Notes: a model not told the origin generated them from the sequence alone. Counted from the stretch's first letter, positions 1 to 9,440 are shown. The stretch is 64,000 nt of DNA from Neobacillus sp. WH10 (GCF_030123405.1 NZ_CP126110.1:868001-932000); one strand, 5' to 3'. Program-made: numbers and translations.

Positions 1-269
1 TATTTTATGGAATGGCAGGGGGAGATCCGGCTCCGGTAGATCCAAGAATGTTAATGGATACTTCAAAAACGCTGACTGGCGGGGATCTATGGAATGTGCT
101 CACCACTCATGAAGAACGGGTGAACCGTTCGGCAGAGTTATTCCGCTGGATGGAGGCGGGAAAATTAAAGGTAACCGAGCCAACGGTATATGCGCTGCGA
201 GATGGACAGGAAGCACATCGTTTTCTAGAAAGCCGCAAGAGCACGGGGAAAATTCTACTAATTCCTTAA
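1..269 (+). CDS. Quinone oxidoreductase / zinc-type alcohol dehydrogenase-like protein, C-terminal part (5' end outside window)
   Basis: The frame is already open at the window edge (it reads FYGMAGG before the first ATG at 12) and ends with TAA at 267-269. The end of the protein has the typical tail of the medium-chain dehydrogenase/quinone oxidoreductase family: a helix followed by 'ESRKSTGKILLIP', the last strand of the fold. These NAD(P)H-dependent cytosolic enzymes reduce quinones or enones. The nucleotide-binding domain lies upstream of the window, so cofactor and subfamily cannot be judged. The family call is from this C-terminal pattern only. Confidence 0.75.
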   Translation, partial: FYGMAGGDPAPVDPRMLMDTSKTLTGGDLWNVLTTHEERVNRSAELFRWMEAGKLKVTEPTVYALRDGQEAHRFLESRKSTGKILLIP

Positions 270-295
270 TGAGCAGGTAAGTCTGGGAATAGAGA

Positions 296-546
296 TTATT
301 GGAGCCCGAATCGGTGAAAAAAAGAGAAAAAGGTATCCAATAGGGGTCATTGGAGCCCGCTTCGATGAAAAAAGCGAGAAAAAGGTATCCAATAGGGGTC
401 ATTGGAGCCCGCTTCGATGAAAAAAGCGAGAAAAAGGTATCCAATAGGGGTCATTGAGCCCGCTTCGATGAAAAATGTGAGAGTAAGGTATTCCAATAGA
501 GGATATTGGAGCCCGATCCATAGAAAAAAGTGAGAGAAAAGTATCC
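296..546. repeat. Tandem array A: about five units of 51-52 bp
   Basis: The motif GGAGCCC begins at 301, 352, 404, (456, one G lost) and 508, so the spacing is 51, 52, 52 and 52. Each unit carries an inverted pair CCAAT...ATTGG and an A-rich stretch GATGAAAAAAGCGAGAAAAA. The two central units are nearly identical and the outer ones diverge. No gene lies in it; ORFs that cross it are read-through of the repeat. It lies between a + strand stop and the 3' end of a - strand gene. Confidence 0.9.
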
Positions 547-548
547 AG

Positions 549-575
549 GGCGAACAGTACCAGTCACTGTTCGCC
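549..575 (-). terminator. Hairpin, 10-bp perfect stem, downstream of the yggT-like gene
   Basis: GGCGAACAGT (549-558) is the exact reverse complement of ACTGTTCGCC (566-575), with a 7-nt loop. It stands 8 nt past the stop of the - strand yggT-like gene and can act as its terminator, although the following T stretch is interrupted. A close relative of this hairpin occurs at 43142-43167, so it may be a dispersed element rather than a dedicated terminator. Confidence 0.6.
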
Positions 576-583
576 TAAATTTC

Positions 584-874
584 CTATACTCCAATTGTAT
601 TCAATGATTGGCGGAGGCCTTCCAGTGCAAATATACTTAAATACCGATAAGCAAATAATGCGATAATTGGTGAGAAGTCAATTGGCCCAAAAGGGGGAAT
701 AAACCGCCTAAAGAAGCTTAAATAAGGTTCGACTAGCTTGTAAACCCATTCGCCAACTTTTGTTGATTGAAAATTAGGAAACCAGGAGCCAAAAATGGCA
801 ATTAAGATTAGCCAATAATAAGCTTCAAATGCATACTGTCCAATTTGTAATATGGTAAAGCCCAATTTGATCAC
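584..874 (-). CDS. YggT family membrane protein
   Basis: A 96-residue protein with two hydrophobic segments (about residues 15-32 and 62-85) around the family-typical 'EPYLSFFRRFIPPFGPIDFSPI' region. The family (YlmG in Bacillus, YggT in Escherichia coli) is made of small membrane proteins whose role is linked to division or membrane organisation in other bacteria. Here it stands alone, not in the usual ylm cluster next to sepF, so it may be an extra copy. The start used is GTG at 874, and AGATAGG just upstream is only a weak ribosome site. Function remains uncertain. Confidence 0.75.
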   Translation of the reverse strand: MIKLGFTILQIGQYAFEAYYWLILIAIFGSWFPNFQSTKVGEWVYKLVEPYLSFFRRFIPPFGPIDFSPIIALFAYRYLSIFALEGLRQSLNTIGV

Positions 875-1053
875 CTATCTATTTTCATTTTTTACTATCA
901 AGCAAAACATAGTAAAGATATCTAACATATACGGATATGTCCCAATAAGGTTTCAGTATATGTGAAAAAGAATACAGGTATCAATATTTATTTTTCTAAA
1001 TTAAAGAATATAGGTACTTGATCCTTAAAACGCTTTTTGGTTAACATAGGACT

Positions 1054-1500
1054 TTAATTATCTACTTTATTTTGATTTTCCTTTTTTAATAAATCCTTTA
1101 CTACTTCCTCAATGGTTACATTCCCCAGTGACTTTTCCATTGCAAGCTGTGCCTCAGAAAAGAGGGGGCCAATCGTATTTTGAATATTTCTTCCCACAAG
1201 ACAAGCTGGATTCGGACTGTCATGTACGCCAAATAGTTCTTTTTCCTGAACAACGTTAACAGCCTTATAGACATTAAGCAGTGTAATTTCCGATAAGTCC
1301 CTCGCTAGTTCTGCCCCCGCAATCCCAGGCCTGACGTTTACCAATCCCGCATTTTTAAGCATACCCATAATCTTTCTTATCACAACTGGATTTGTATTTA
1401 CACTATTTGCAATATATTCTGAGGAACTCACGCCACCTTTGTTAATCTCCAATAGAGAAAGTATATGAATTCCGACAGCGAAACGGCTACTGATGGACAA
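1054..1500 (-). CDS. Rrf2-family transcriptional regulator, YwnA-like
   Basis: This small winged-helix regulator (about 148 residues) has the Rrf2 pattern: an N-terminal helix 'SSRFAVGIHILSLL', an HTH around 'SSEYIANSVNTNPVVIRKIM', and a wing 'GLVNVRPGIAGAELA'. It closely resembles Bacillus subtilis YwnA, including 'VNTNPVV' and 'HDSPNPACLVGRNIQ'. It has one cysteine in that last segment and not the three-cysteine Fe-S cluster of IscR/NsrR, so a thiol or another signal is more likely. AAGGAAGGTG six nt before TTG at 1500 favours that start over GTG at 1509. It is divergent from the ywnB-like gene, as in B. subtilis, and probably controls it and itself. Confidence 0.85.
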   Translation of the reverse strand: MSISSRFAVGIHILSLLEINKGGVSSSEYIANSVNTNPVVIRKIMGMLKNAGLVNVRPGIAGAELARDLSEITLLNVYKAVNVVQEKELFGVHDSPNPACLVGRNIQNTIGPLFSEAQLAMEKSLGNVTIEEVVKDLLKKENQNKVDN

Positions 1501-1636
1501 TGAATTCACCTTCCTTTAACATGAAATATCTATATTATAAAGTATAACCGATTGATGATAAATAGGGGCAAGTATGAATAGATACTAATCATACTTGTTA
1601 CCTTAATATTGTTTGAAAAATTATTCAGCAAGTTTG

Positions 1637-1691
1637 TTGACAAATACTTTAGTTGTAACTTATATTATTACATGTAATCAATTAAGTTACA
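1637..1691 (+). promoter_or_regulatory. ywnB-like promoter with two abutting TGTAAC-N7-GTTACA operators
   Basis: TTGACA (1637-1642) is followed 17-18 nt later by a TATATT-like -10. The -10 lies inside a 38-bp dyad made of two adjoining 19-bp sites: TGTAAC (1654-1659), seven nt, ATTACA (1667-1672), then TGTAAT (1673-1678), seven nt, GTTACA (1686-1691). The whole is symmetrical around 1672/1673. Its overlap with the promoter suggests repression. The same half-site and spacing recur at 57615-57643 and 57797-57823. Confidence 0.7.
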
Positions 1692-1724
1692 AATGAAAAT
1701 TAAGTATAAATGGAGGATTTCAAC

Positions 1725-2366
1725 ATGAAAGTAGCAATTATTGGCGCTAGCGGGAAAGCTGGAAGCTTTATTCTTAAGGAAGCTGTTGAAAGAGGTCATG
1801 AAGTAACTGCAATTGTTCGTAACGCAGCAAAACTTCAAAATCAACAAGTTTCGGTATTGGAAAAAGACGTGTTTGACTTAAAAGCAGAAGATGTGAAGGT
1901 ATTCGATGTCCTTGTAAATGCGTTTGGTGCAGCTCCTGGTCAAGAACATCTTCATGTGGATGCAGGGAGAGTATTAATAGAGGCAATCAAAGGTGCAACT
2001 CAAACTAGATTAATCATTGTCGGTGGTGCAGGAAGTCTGTTTGCTGATGAAGCAAAAACAATTCGTGTAATGGATACTCCTGATTTTCCGAAAGAGTATT
2101 ATCCAACAGCATTAAATCAAGGAAAAAATCTAGAGGATCTACAAAAAGCGACTGATATTCACTGGACTTTTATCAGCCCAGCTGCATTCTTTAATCCTGA
2201 AGGCAAAAGAACGGGTGCTTATCAAAAAGGTAAAGATCATATTATGGTCAATGCTCAAGGTCAAAGCTATGTAAGCTATGCAGATTTTGGCATCGCTGTG
2301 TTAGATGAAATCGAAAACCCACAACACATAAATGAACGATTTACGCTAGTTTCAGAAGTTGAATAG
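1725..2366 (+). CDS. NAD(P)-dependent oxidoreductase / NAD(P)H-binding protein, YwnB-like
   Basis: A 213-residue Rossmann protein with the N-terminal nucleotide-binding motif 'IIGASGKAGSFI' and the 'IIVGGAGSLF' strand seen in atypical short-chain reductases of the NmrA/YwnB group. The tail 'YVSYADFGIAVLDEIE' is also family-typical. The start is ATG 1725, with GGAGG 9 nt upstream; an ATG at 1710 lacks a ribosome site. It is divergent from the Rrf2 gene and its promoter is covered by a double operator, so it is likely inducible, perhaps by thiol or electrophile stress. The substrate cannot be told. Confidence 0.85.
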   Translation: MKVAIIGASGKAGSFILKEAVERGHEVTAIVRNAAKLQNQQVSVLEKDVFDLKAEDVKVFDVLVNAFGAAPGQEHLHVDAGRVLIEAIKGATQTRLIIVGGAGSLFADEAKTIRVMDTPDFPKEYYPTALNQGKNLEDLQKATDIHWTFISPAAFFNPEGKRTGAYQKGKDHIMVNAQGQSYVSYADFGIAVLDEIENPQHINERFTLVSEVE

Positions 2367-2386
2367 ATAATATAGGATGACTGAAA

Positions 2387-2420
2387 AAAAGATCCAGTTT
2401 CATTATCAACTGGATCTTTT
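2387..2420. terminator. Bidirectional terminator between ywnB-like gene and ilvE
   Basis: AAAAGATCCAGTT (2387-2399) and AACTGGATCTTTT (2408-2420) form a perfect 13-bp inverted repeat. A-rich and T-rich ends allow termination for the convergent genes on both sides. Confidence 0.9.
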
Positions 2421-2436
2421 GAATTTAATCCATTTT

Positions 2437-3519
2437 TTAAACTTCAACCGGCGCCACTTTAACTATCCAGTTAAATGGATCTTCCTTTTTTCCAAGCTGT
2501 ATTCCGGTCATTTCATTATATATACGCTGTGAAAGTTGGCCAATTTTATTATCATTGATTGTGATTGTCTGATCTTCCCAATTTAATTCGCCAACGGGTG
2601 AAATAACGGCAGCTGTTCCTGCACCAAAGACTTCTTCCAGTTCACCACGTTCATGTGCGGCAAAAACCTCTTCAATTGAAATTTTCGCTTCGCGAACAGG
2701 TATCTTCCAATATTTTAATAGTTCAATAACCGAATCACGTGTAACTCCTGGCAAAATGCTTCCATTCAACCTTGGTGTTACCACTACGCCATTAATCTTG
2801 AAGAAAATATTCATACTGCCGACTTCTTCAACATACTTATTATCTTTCGCATCCAGCCAAAGAATTTGAGCGTAGCCATTGGCCTCGGCTTTTTCTTGTG
2901 CCTTCATTCCTGCAGCATAATTTCCGGCGGTCTTCACATGGCCAACTCCACCAATAACAGCCCGAACATATTGCTCTTCAACATATATTTTAACAGGGCT
3001 TAATTGGGTTCCGTAATAGGCTCCTGACGGTGAGAGGATAACCAGAAGCTTATATTGGTTGGCTGGACGGACACCAAGATAGGGTTCCGTTGAGAAAATA
3101 AATGGACGAATGTAAAGGGATGTCCCTTCACCTTCCGGAATCCAATCTTTTTCCGTTAAAATTAATTGTTTAATCGCAGCTAATAAAAAATCCTCATCAA
3201 TTTGGGGAATACACAGCCTGTCACATGAATCATTCAATCGCTTCATATTTTTTTCTGGTCGAAAGAGCTGAATTGTGCCATCTGTTCCCTTATAGGCCTT
3301 TAATCCTTCAAAAATGGCTTGTCCATAATGAAAAACCATTGCAGACGGTTCAAGCGTTATTGGTGCATAAGGAACAATCCGTGGATCATGCCAGCCGATT
3401 TCCCGGTGATAATCCATCTCAAACATGTAATCGCTGAAATATTTTCCAAAACCAAGGGAAGCCGTATCGGGCTTGTCCTTTAATTCTTCTCTTTGAATAA
3501 AAGTAATTTCTTGTTGCAT
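2437..3519 (-). CDS. ilvE: Branched-chain amino acid aminotransferase
   Basis: This 360-residue fold-type IV PLP enzyme moves amino groups between glutamate and the 2-oxo acids of leucine, isoleucine and valine. Family signatures are 'GQAIFEGLKAYKG', 'YIRPFIFSTEPYLGVRP', 'VGHVKTAGNYAAG' with the PLP lysine in 'HVKTAGNY', 'EVGSMNIFFK' and 'EVFGAGTAAVISPVG'. The length fits the large (about 360-aa) BCAT type of Firmicutes. ATG 3519 follows a GAGGTG ribosome site. It is monocistronic between two terminators. No T-box leader is visible upstream, so its control is not obvious. Confidence 0.93.
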   Translation of the reverse strand: MQQEITFIQREELKDKPDTASLGFGKYFSDYMFEMDYHREIGWHDPRIVPYAPITLEPSAMVFHYGQAIFEGLKAYKGTDGTIQLFRPEKNMKRLNDSCDRLCIPQIDEDFLLAAIKQLILTEKDWIPEGEGTSLYIRPFIFSTEPYLGVRPANQYKLLVILSPSGAYYGTQLSPVKIYVEEQYVRAVIGGVGHVKTAGNYAAGMKAQEKAEANGYAQILWLDAKDNKYVEEVGSMNIFFKINGVVVTPRLNGSILPGVTRDSVIELLKYWKIPVREAKISIEEVFAAHERGELEEVFGAGTAAVISPVGELNWEDQTITINDNKIGQLSQRIYNEMTGIQLGKKEDPFNWIVKVAPVEV

Positions 3520-3639
3520 GACTACACCTCATCTCCATTTTCTAGTTTATTTTTTAGACTACGCTTTATTTAATCAAAACACAAGTGAAATCCTTGAAGT
3601 TTTTTAAATATTCATTACCTTTGGTGTGGGTAGAGAGGT

Positions 3640-3745
3640 TTTATGTACCCGAAACGGATGAAAAAAAGAGAAATGCGGTCACGTAGAGAAGTTTTACGTA
3701 CCCGAAGCTGATGAAAAAAGAGAAACCGGTCCCACAGAACTCTTA
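3640..3745. repeat. Tandem array B: two units of about 53 bp
   Basis: Two copies of TACCCGAA...GATGAAAAAA-GAGAAA, with TACCCG at 3646 and 3699 (spacing 53). The block GATGAAAAAAnGAGAAA is shared with array A at the 5' end of the window, but the rest of the unit differs. The rest of this intergenic stretch holds no gene. Confidence 0.7.
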
Positions 3746-3776
3746 AATGCGGATGGCGCAAATGAATCTAAACCAA

Positions 3777-3823
3777 AAAAGACAGTACCTTTAATAATCA
3801 TTTGATGATAAAGGTACTGTCTA
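3777..3823 (-). terminator. Terminator of the CPA1 antiporter
   Basis: GACAGTACCTTTA (3781-3793) pairs perfectly with TAAAGGTACTGTC (3809-3821). On the - strand a T run follows the stem, giving a standard rho-independent terminator just past the antiporter stop. Confidence 0.9.
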
Positions 3824-3826
3824 TAT

Positions 3827-5854
3827 TTAATGTACATGTACGCTATTTTCTTCCATCCAATACGCTTCCCTAATATTAATCTGTTTACGAATTTTGCGGA
3901 GGACATCGATTGTGATTTCTCCCTCTTCGTACAGATTCTGAATTTCATCTCGTTCTGCTTGAAAGGCTTTAGCTCGCAATTCTCTTTGCAATTTGATGTA
4001 TTGGTTGGAATCGGCACCTTTTTTCGCAAGCTTAAATTTCATAATCATTTCATTATATTCTCCAATAATGACCAAATAGATATGTTCATTTTCAGGTGTC
4101 ATTTGTTCTTTTAAATACTGAATAGCGGCCTTGGCCATATTGACTTTTAATTGAATGAGCTTTTTCGATTTTTCTTGACGATATTTAAGCCGTTCCTCAT
4201 TTTTCGGCACAAAAAGCTTGTACATACTTCTTTTAATTAGTGACCAAATGAACAGTCTTCTATAGTGCATACGGTTTGTAACGGCGAGCATCATTCGTTG
4301 GATATGTTCTTCAGTTAAATACGCAGTTTCTCGGTCAATTTGTCCAGTATTTTTCATTTTTTCAATGTAGTGGACTTCCGCTTCAAGGGCCTTCAGCCGA
4401 ATTTCCGTTTCCACTAATTTCAGCTTCTTGGAGTATTCATCACTTACATTGTTAAGGCGATTTCGGATTTGATTATATGTCGCAATGACCGACACTGCAG
4501 CCTCACGGTTGTCATCATTCATCAATTCACGGATCGAACGAATGGCAGCATCAATTGTCTTGATAATTGCAGAGCGTTCAATTTCCTCTCTCTGCTCTTC
4601 CGGTTTTCCTTTTTCAGTTCTTGCAAGAATTGGCAGGAAGATACTCGCTACAATCAGCGTGACCAATATTACACCAGCAGCAATAAAGATAATTAAGGCG
4701 CGTTCAGGAAATGGGCTTCCATCCGCAAGGACATATGGAATAGTAAAGGCACCAGCTAGAGTAACAGCCCCTCTTACACCGGAAATCGTAATGATACCAA
4801 TCGCTTTTATCGAAGGCTTTTGGAACTGCTTTTTAAACAACCATACCCATTTCCACGCTCCACAAATCCATAAGAAGCGAAGAAGTAATAGTGCAGCCGT
4901 AATGATAAAAATATATTTGCTTACTTCCCAATTATTAAACAGTGGATTTTTAAAAATTTCATTTGTTACACTTGGTATTTGCAAGCCTAACAGAACAAAT
5001 ACCAGGCCGTTCAAAATATAAATAAGTACCGTCCAAGTACTTTGAGAAACCACTTGCAGCTGCATCGCAGGTGATCGATCCCGATCCCGGTAAATTGTAT
5101 GGACGATGCCGGCTGCGACAACTGATAAAATGCCGGAGAGATGAAAATGCTCAATAATGTAAAAGATCACGAAAGGAGTGAGGAGTTGGATGAGCATGTG
5201 AATCGTTACGTCCTCCATCCCCAGCCGTCTAATAAAAATTTTCAATCGAATAATAAGGAAAGCAAGAATGGCACCGCCCGCTAACCCACCAATGGCTATG
5301 ACTATAAAGCTCCAGCTTGCCTCTGCTAATGAAAAAACACCGGTTACAGTTGCAGCTACGGCAAATTTAAACGCAACTAAACCCGATGCATCATTCATCA
5401 ACCCTTCCCCTTCAAGTACATGCATAATCGTTTTCGGTATCTTTACCCTACTTGAAATGGCTCCAACGGCTACGACATCCGTTGGAGAAAGAATGGCTGC
5501 CAATGCAAAAGCTGCCGGCAATGGGATTGACGGAATAAGCCAGTGGATCAAGTATCCGACCGCGAATACAGTAACAAACACCAGTCCAAGTGCAAGCAAT
5601 AAAATCGGTTTTCGTAATTTCCATAATGCTTGCCTTGAAACGTTTTTTCCATCATGAAAAAGTAAAGGGGCAATAAACAGAACAAAGAATAATTCCGGAT
5701 CCATCGGTATATGAATGCCTAACGGGAGCGAAGCAAGTAAAACTCCCAGTGCAATTTGAATCAGCGGCACCGGTATGAATGGCAAAAAGTGATTGATGAA
5801 GCTAGACAACCCGATGATGATGAGAAGTAAAAGGATGAGCAGAAAAAATTCCAT
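3827..5854 (-). CDS. Na+(K+)/H+ antiporter, CPA1 family, NhaK-like
   Basis: The 675-residue protein has about 12 membrane segments in the first 410 residues and a 260-residue charged cytoplasmic tail with coiled-coil character. CPA1 signatures are visible: 'PTDVVAVGAI' near 125 and 'EGEGLMNDASGLVAF' near 150, which holds the ion-binding ND pair. Length and layout match B. subtilis NhaK (YvgP, about 670 aa). It would exchange cytoplasmic Na+ or K+ for protons in pH and salt adaptation. ATG 5854 follows GAGAGGAGA. It stands alone; a second, shorter CPA1 antiporter lies 2 kb away on the other strand. Confidence 0.88.
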   Translation of the reverse strand: MEFFLLILLLLIIIGLSSFINHFLPFIPVPLIQIALGVLLASLPLGIHIPMDPELFFVLFIAPLLFHDGKNVSRQALWKLRKPILLLALGLVFVTVFAVGYLIHWLIPSIPLPAAFALAAILSPTDVVAVGAISSRVKIPKTIMHVLEGEGLMNDASGLVAFKFAVAATVTGVFSLAEASWSFIVIAIGGLAGGAILAFLIIRLKIFIRRLGMEDVTIHMLIQLLTPFVIFYIIEHFHLSGILSVVAAGIVHTIYRDRDRSPAMQLQVVSQSTWTVLIYILNGLVFVLLGLQIPSVTNEIFKNPLFNNWEVSKYIFIITAALLLLRFLWICGAWKWVWLFKKQFQKPSIKAIGIITISGVRGAVTLAGAFTIPYVLADGSPFPERALIIFIAAGVILVTLIVASIFLPILARTEKGKPEEQREEIERSAIIKTIDAAIRSIRELMNDDNREAAVSVIATYNQIRNRLNNVSDEYSKKLKLVETEIRLKALEAEVHYIEKMKNTGQIDRETAYLTEEHIQRMMLAVTNRMHYRRLFIWSLIKRSMYKLFVPKNEERLKYRQEKSKKLIQLKVNMAKAAIQYLKEQMTPENEHIYLVIIGEYNEMIMKFKLAKKGADSNQYIKLQRELRAKAFQAERDEIQNLYEEGEITIDVLRKIRKQINIREAYWMEENSVHVH

Positions 5855-6038
5855 GGCGTGTCTCCTCTCTTATGTATATTGTGTAACAAACGTAGCTTTC
5901 TACGCTTTAATAGTGTAATTTGACTTTTTTATAATTTCAAATGCTTACCCGAAACTTCAGCTTGGTTTGTTGAAGGGATTTTTCAAAAGGGAAAAGAATA
6001 CATATGATAGCATGATTTTTAAAACAGGGGTGGAGAGT

Positions 6039-6578
6039 TTGAATATAGAGAGTGAAACATTATATTTAATTGATCAAAAAGATGGATTAGGGTTGGAGTT
6101 CAGTAAGTTAGTGTCGATGATGAACTATACGAGGACGACGACGATCAACGCAGTAAAGGATTTAACTGTGGAGGAGTTGGACTTTCTTTATGATGAGGAA
6201 GCTAATTCAATCGGTATGCTATTAGCTCATATGGCTGCTGTCGAGAGGGCATATCAGATTGCAACCTTCGAAAATCGGGATTTTACAGATGATGAACTAA
6301 GAAGGTTGAATCCCGGATTACAATTAGGCAGTATTGGACGAGAACAGTTTAGAGGTAATACGATCGAGTTTTACCTTCAGGAATTATCTGAAGTCAGGAA
6401 CACGACCATCGAGAGATTTAAAACACTTCCGGATAAGTGGTTATTCGAACAAACTCCGTTCTGGTGGAACCGGCCTGCAAACAATTATTTCAAATGGTTT
6501 CATGTGTTTGAGGATGAACTAAGCCACAGAGGCCAAATTCGTATTATCAAAAAAATGATGAATAAGGTAAAAAAATGA
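6039..6578 (+). CDS. DinB-family protein (DUF664-like)
   Basis: About 180 residues forming the four-helix bundle of the DinB/YfiT group. It has 'IGMLLAHMAAVERAYQ' and the C-terminal 'HVFEDELSHRGQIRIIKK'. The histidines in 'LAHMAAVE' and 'ELSHRGQ' fit the usual metal-binding triad with one earlier residue. Such proteins are metal-dependent, often thiol transferases or of unknown role. The frame is open from 5967, but GGTGGAGAG just before TTG at 6039 favours that start. An in-frame ATG at 6012 is the other option. No clear operon partner is visible. Confidence 0.75.
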   Translation: MNIESETLYLIDQKDGLGLEFSKLVSMMNYTRTTTINAVKDLTVEELDFLYDEEANSIGMLLAHMAAVERAYQIATFENRDFTDDELRRLNPGLQLGSIGREQFRGNTIEFYLQELSEVRNTTIERFKTLPDKWLFEQTPFWWNRPANNYFKWFHVFEDELSHRGQIRIIKKMMNKVKK

Positions 6579-6721
6579 TTGGTAATATAGGGAAATTGGG
6601 TTGTACCTTTATTAATAAAAGGGCAATCGATTGGGCAAAGCAAGGAAAATGAGCACTTGTGGTAAATGATAGGAGCGTTCATTTATCTAAGAAGAAAACT
6701 AACTTCTTCTTAAGATTATGT

Positions 6722-7657
6722 ATGGAAAGTGGTGTGTCCGTGAAAGTCGAGGCTTTGAAAAGTGAAAAAGTAAAGGAATTTGTTGAATATTGCAGGAAAC
6801 ATAGAATGGAAGTCGACGATTCCTTTCTATATGAAGAAGATTTAAAGGGATTTGAACCGAATGCTGATAATCTCACTTACATTTTGACCAATCAAGAGGG
6901 GACTATCATCGGTGCTGCCTCGCTGATCATGGATGAATATAATCGACGAGGAAATCGGGCTCGATTTCGAATCTTTCATTCCGAAATTGCAGACGCCTTC
7001 TATTACAAGCAGCTCTTGCAAGCTCTCTTACAGCATAAAGAAGGATTAGAGAAGGTTTACGTTTTTATTCCTTTGCAAAATAAACTTTTAATGGAGCTTA
7101 TGGAGAAGGTGGATTTTTCAGTGGAAAGATGCGCCTTTTTGCTTGTCAGAGAAGACAGCGATGCTCCTGAATGGAGCTTACCGGAAGGTTACAGCATTCG
7201 ATCTTTTAGACCAGGAGAAGATGAACAAATTTGGAGCGAAGTTCGAAATGCGGGGTTTGCAAAACTGAAGGGAAATGAGACGCCTGTAACAAAGGAAATG
7301 GTTACGAAGTTGATTTCAAGTAACGATTATATTGAAGGCGGCATGAAAATTCTTTTTCATCAGGATAAACCTGTTGGGGTGGTAAGGGGAGCAGCAGATG
7401 AATATGAAAATGCCCCGATTATGAATATTGGGCCGCTTGCGATTTTACCAGAATATCAGAGGAAGGGCTTAGGAAGACTTCTCTTAAGGGCTGCCCTTCA
7501 GTTTGCAAAAGAAAAATCCTATAAAAAAACCATTCTTTCGGTAAACGGAGAAAACGAGCGTGCACAAGCATTATATATCAATGAAGGTTTTAAGCAAGTG
7601 GAGGGGGTAGCCTGCTATCAATATTATTTAAACCCTTCTTTAAATAAAGAATGTTGA
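6722..7657 (+). CDS. Tandem-GNAT acetyltransferase
   Basis: The protein has two GNAT-like halves. The N-terminal half is degenerate; the C-terminal half has the acetyl-CoA motif A 'IGPLAILPEYQRKGLGRLLLRAALQ' and the late 'NERAQALYINEGFKQV'. Double GNAT proteins of about 310-330 residues are common in Bacillus and their substrates are mostly unknown. The start is uncertain: the frame is open from 6659, ATG 6722 has no strong ribosome site, and GTG codons at 6734 and 6740 follow GGAAAG. Confidence 0.75.
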   Translation: MESGVSVKVEALKSEKVKEFVEYCRKHRMEVDDSFLYEEDLKGFEPNADNLTYILTNQEGTIIGAASLIMDEYNRRGNRARFRIFHSEIADAFYYKQLLQALLQHKEGLEKVYVFIPLQNKLLMELMEKVDFSVERCAFLLVREDSDAPEWSLPEGYSIRSFRPGEDEQIWSEVRNAGFAKLKGNETPVTKEMVTKLISSNDYIEGGMKILFHQDKPVGVVRGAADEYENAPIMNIGPLAILPEYQRKGLGRLLLRAALQFAKEKSYKKTILSVNGENERAQALYINEGFKQVEGVACYQYYLNPSLNKEC

Positions 7658-7862
7658 CAAAAAAATTAATTAATCAGAATTAAAAGGCCGTAGATTCAGA
7701 CATATATTTTTAATTATCCAAAATGATTTGGACAAACTATTTACATCAATAATCCTCTTGCCTTTGATTAGAATCATCATGATGATATCTCTTTTTGTGG
7801 AAAAAGCACATCCAAAACAGAGTTTGGCAGAAACGGATACAAATTAAGGGGGATTTCAACCG

Positions 7863-9440
7863 GTGTATGATTTGGATTTACATTATATATTTGAACTCGG
7901 TCTTATTTTATTGATGATTGCCGCTGGAATCACTGCCATTGCCAAAAAGTTTAAAAAGCCTTATCCGATTGCGCTCGTCATTGTAGGAACAATCATCGGA
8001 CTTGTCAATATTCCGGTGTTAGAACCTTTAAAACAATTGATCACAGAAGGAGAGGTATTTAACTTTGTGATTATTACTTTATTTTTACCTTCCCTTTTAG
8101 GAGAAGCATCATTAAAACTTCCCTTCTCCCACCTAAAAGAAAATAAAAAGCCCATTCTTGCATTAGCATTTGGCGGAACCTTATTATCATTTGTCATTAT
8201 CGGCTTTCTGGCCATTTGGCTTTTAGATTTTTCAATCCCTGCAGCATTTGTTTTTGCGGCCTTAATGAGTGCAACCGATCCAGTAAGTGTGCTATCAATT
8301 TTTAAAAGCGTCGGCGTTAACAAAAGGCTGGCAACAGTTATAGAAGGAGAAAGCTTATTTAATGACGGATTAGCCGTTGTCTTATTTAAAATATCTGCTT
8401 TTTATTTACTGACCTATTTGGAGCTTGGGATCGAAGGTGCAGGACTTGGTTTATGGGAATTTATTAAGGTAATCTCTCTTGGTCTTATTATTGGCGGAGC
8501 CCTTGGCTATGGATTTTCTCATTTAACTAAATACTTTGATGATTACCCTTTGGAAATTATTTTTAGCATGCTTCTTTTTTACGGTTCCTTCTTACTCGCA
8601 GAAAGTGTCCATGCATCAGGGGTTATTGCCGTTGTGGTGGCTGCACTAATCTTTGGGAATTATGGTGCAAAAATTGGCATGAGCCCAACGACCAAGTTAA
8701 ATATTAATAACTTTTGGGATGTTGCAGCGCTACTGGCAAACTCACTCGTTTTTTTAATGGTGGGGTTAGAAATAACGAGAATCAAGCTAACAGACAAATG
8801 GGGCTTGATTGTTTTAGCGCTCGTGATTGTATTAATTGCCAGAAGTCTTGCCGTGTACATAAGCTTATTGGTTGTGAAAAACTTTCCAAACTCATGGAAG
8901 CATATCATTAATTGGGGAGGCTTAAAGGGGTCATTATCGATTGCTCTAGTCCTTAGCCTGCCAAGAGATTTCACAGGACGTGAAGAGATTTTGATTCTGG
9001 CTTTTAGTGTGGTGTTGTTCTCATTAGTCGTTCAAGGGCTTTCGATCAAACCGATGTTATCCTTATTGGGTGTGAATAAAAAAGAAGAAGGTTATGTGGT
9101 GTATGAAGAATTGGTCGCACGTGGGCACCGCTTTGAGACAGCCATATTAGAAATAAATAAAGTAAAAAAGAATTTGTTTATAACGGAAACTGTATCAAAA
9201 GAAATCGTCTATCAATATGAGCAAGAGCTTGAAAAATTGCAGAGTGAAATGGAACTCCTTTTTCAAAAATATCCAGGCCTCAAAGAAAAACAGCAAACCA
9301 TCTTACAAAAACATTCTTTATATGCACAGCACGAAGCCATTGAAATCCTTCTGAAGGAAGATATCATTTCAAATGATGTGGCCGTAAAAGAACACGAACA
9401 GATAACAAATAATCTCGTAAAATTAGAGGAATCTCATTAA
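7863..9440 (+). CDS. Na+/H+ antiporter, CPA1 family
   Basis: A 525-residue antiporter with about 12 membrane segments in residues 1-405 and a 115-residue cytoplasmic tail. CPA1 motifs are 'SATDPVSVLSIF' near 139 and 'EGESLFNDGLAVVLF' near 160, with the ion-binding ND pair. It is shorter than the NhaK-like protein upstream and closer in layout to NhaP/NhaG-type exchangers of about 520 residues. GTG 7863 follows AAGGGGG with 10 nt between. It would export Na+ in exchange for protons. A 200-nt leader precedes it with no recognised riboswitch. Confidence 0.88.
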   Translation: MYDLDLHYIFELGLILLMIAAGITAIAKKFKKPYPIALVIVGTIIGLVNIPVLEPLKQLITEGEVFNFVIITLFLPSLLGEASLKLPFSHLKENKKPILALAFGGTLLSFVIIGFLAIWLLDFSIPAAFVFAALMSATDPVSVLSIFKSVGVNKRLATVIEGESLFNDGLAVVLFKISAFYLLTYLELGIEGAGLGLWEFIKVISLGLIIGGALGYGFSHLTKYFDDYPLEIIFSMLLFYGSFLLAESVHASGVIAVVVAALIFGNYGAKIGMSPTTKLNINNFWDVAALLANSLVFLMVGLEITRIKLTDKWGLIVLALVIVLIARSLAVYISLLVVKNFPNSWKHIINWGGLKGSLSIALVLSLPRDFTGREEILILAFSVVLFSLVVQGLSIKPMLSLLGVNKKEEGYVVYEELVARGHRFETAILEINKVKKNLFITETVSKEIVYQYEQELEKLQSEMELLFQKYPGLKEKQQTILQKHSLYAQHEAIEILLKEDIISNDVAVKEHEQITNNLVKLEESH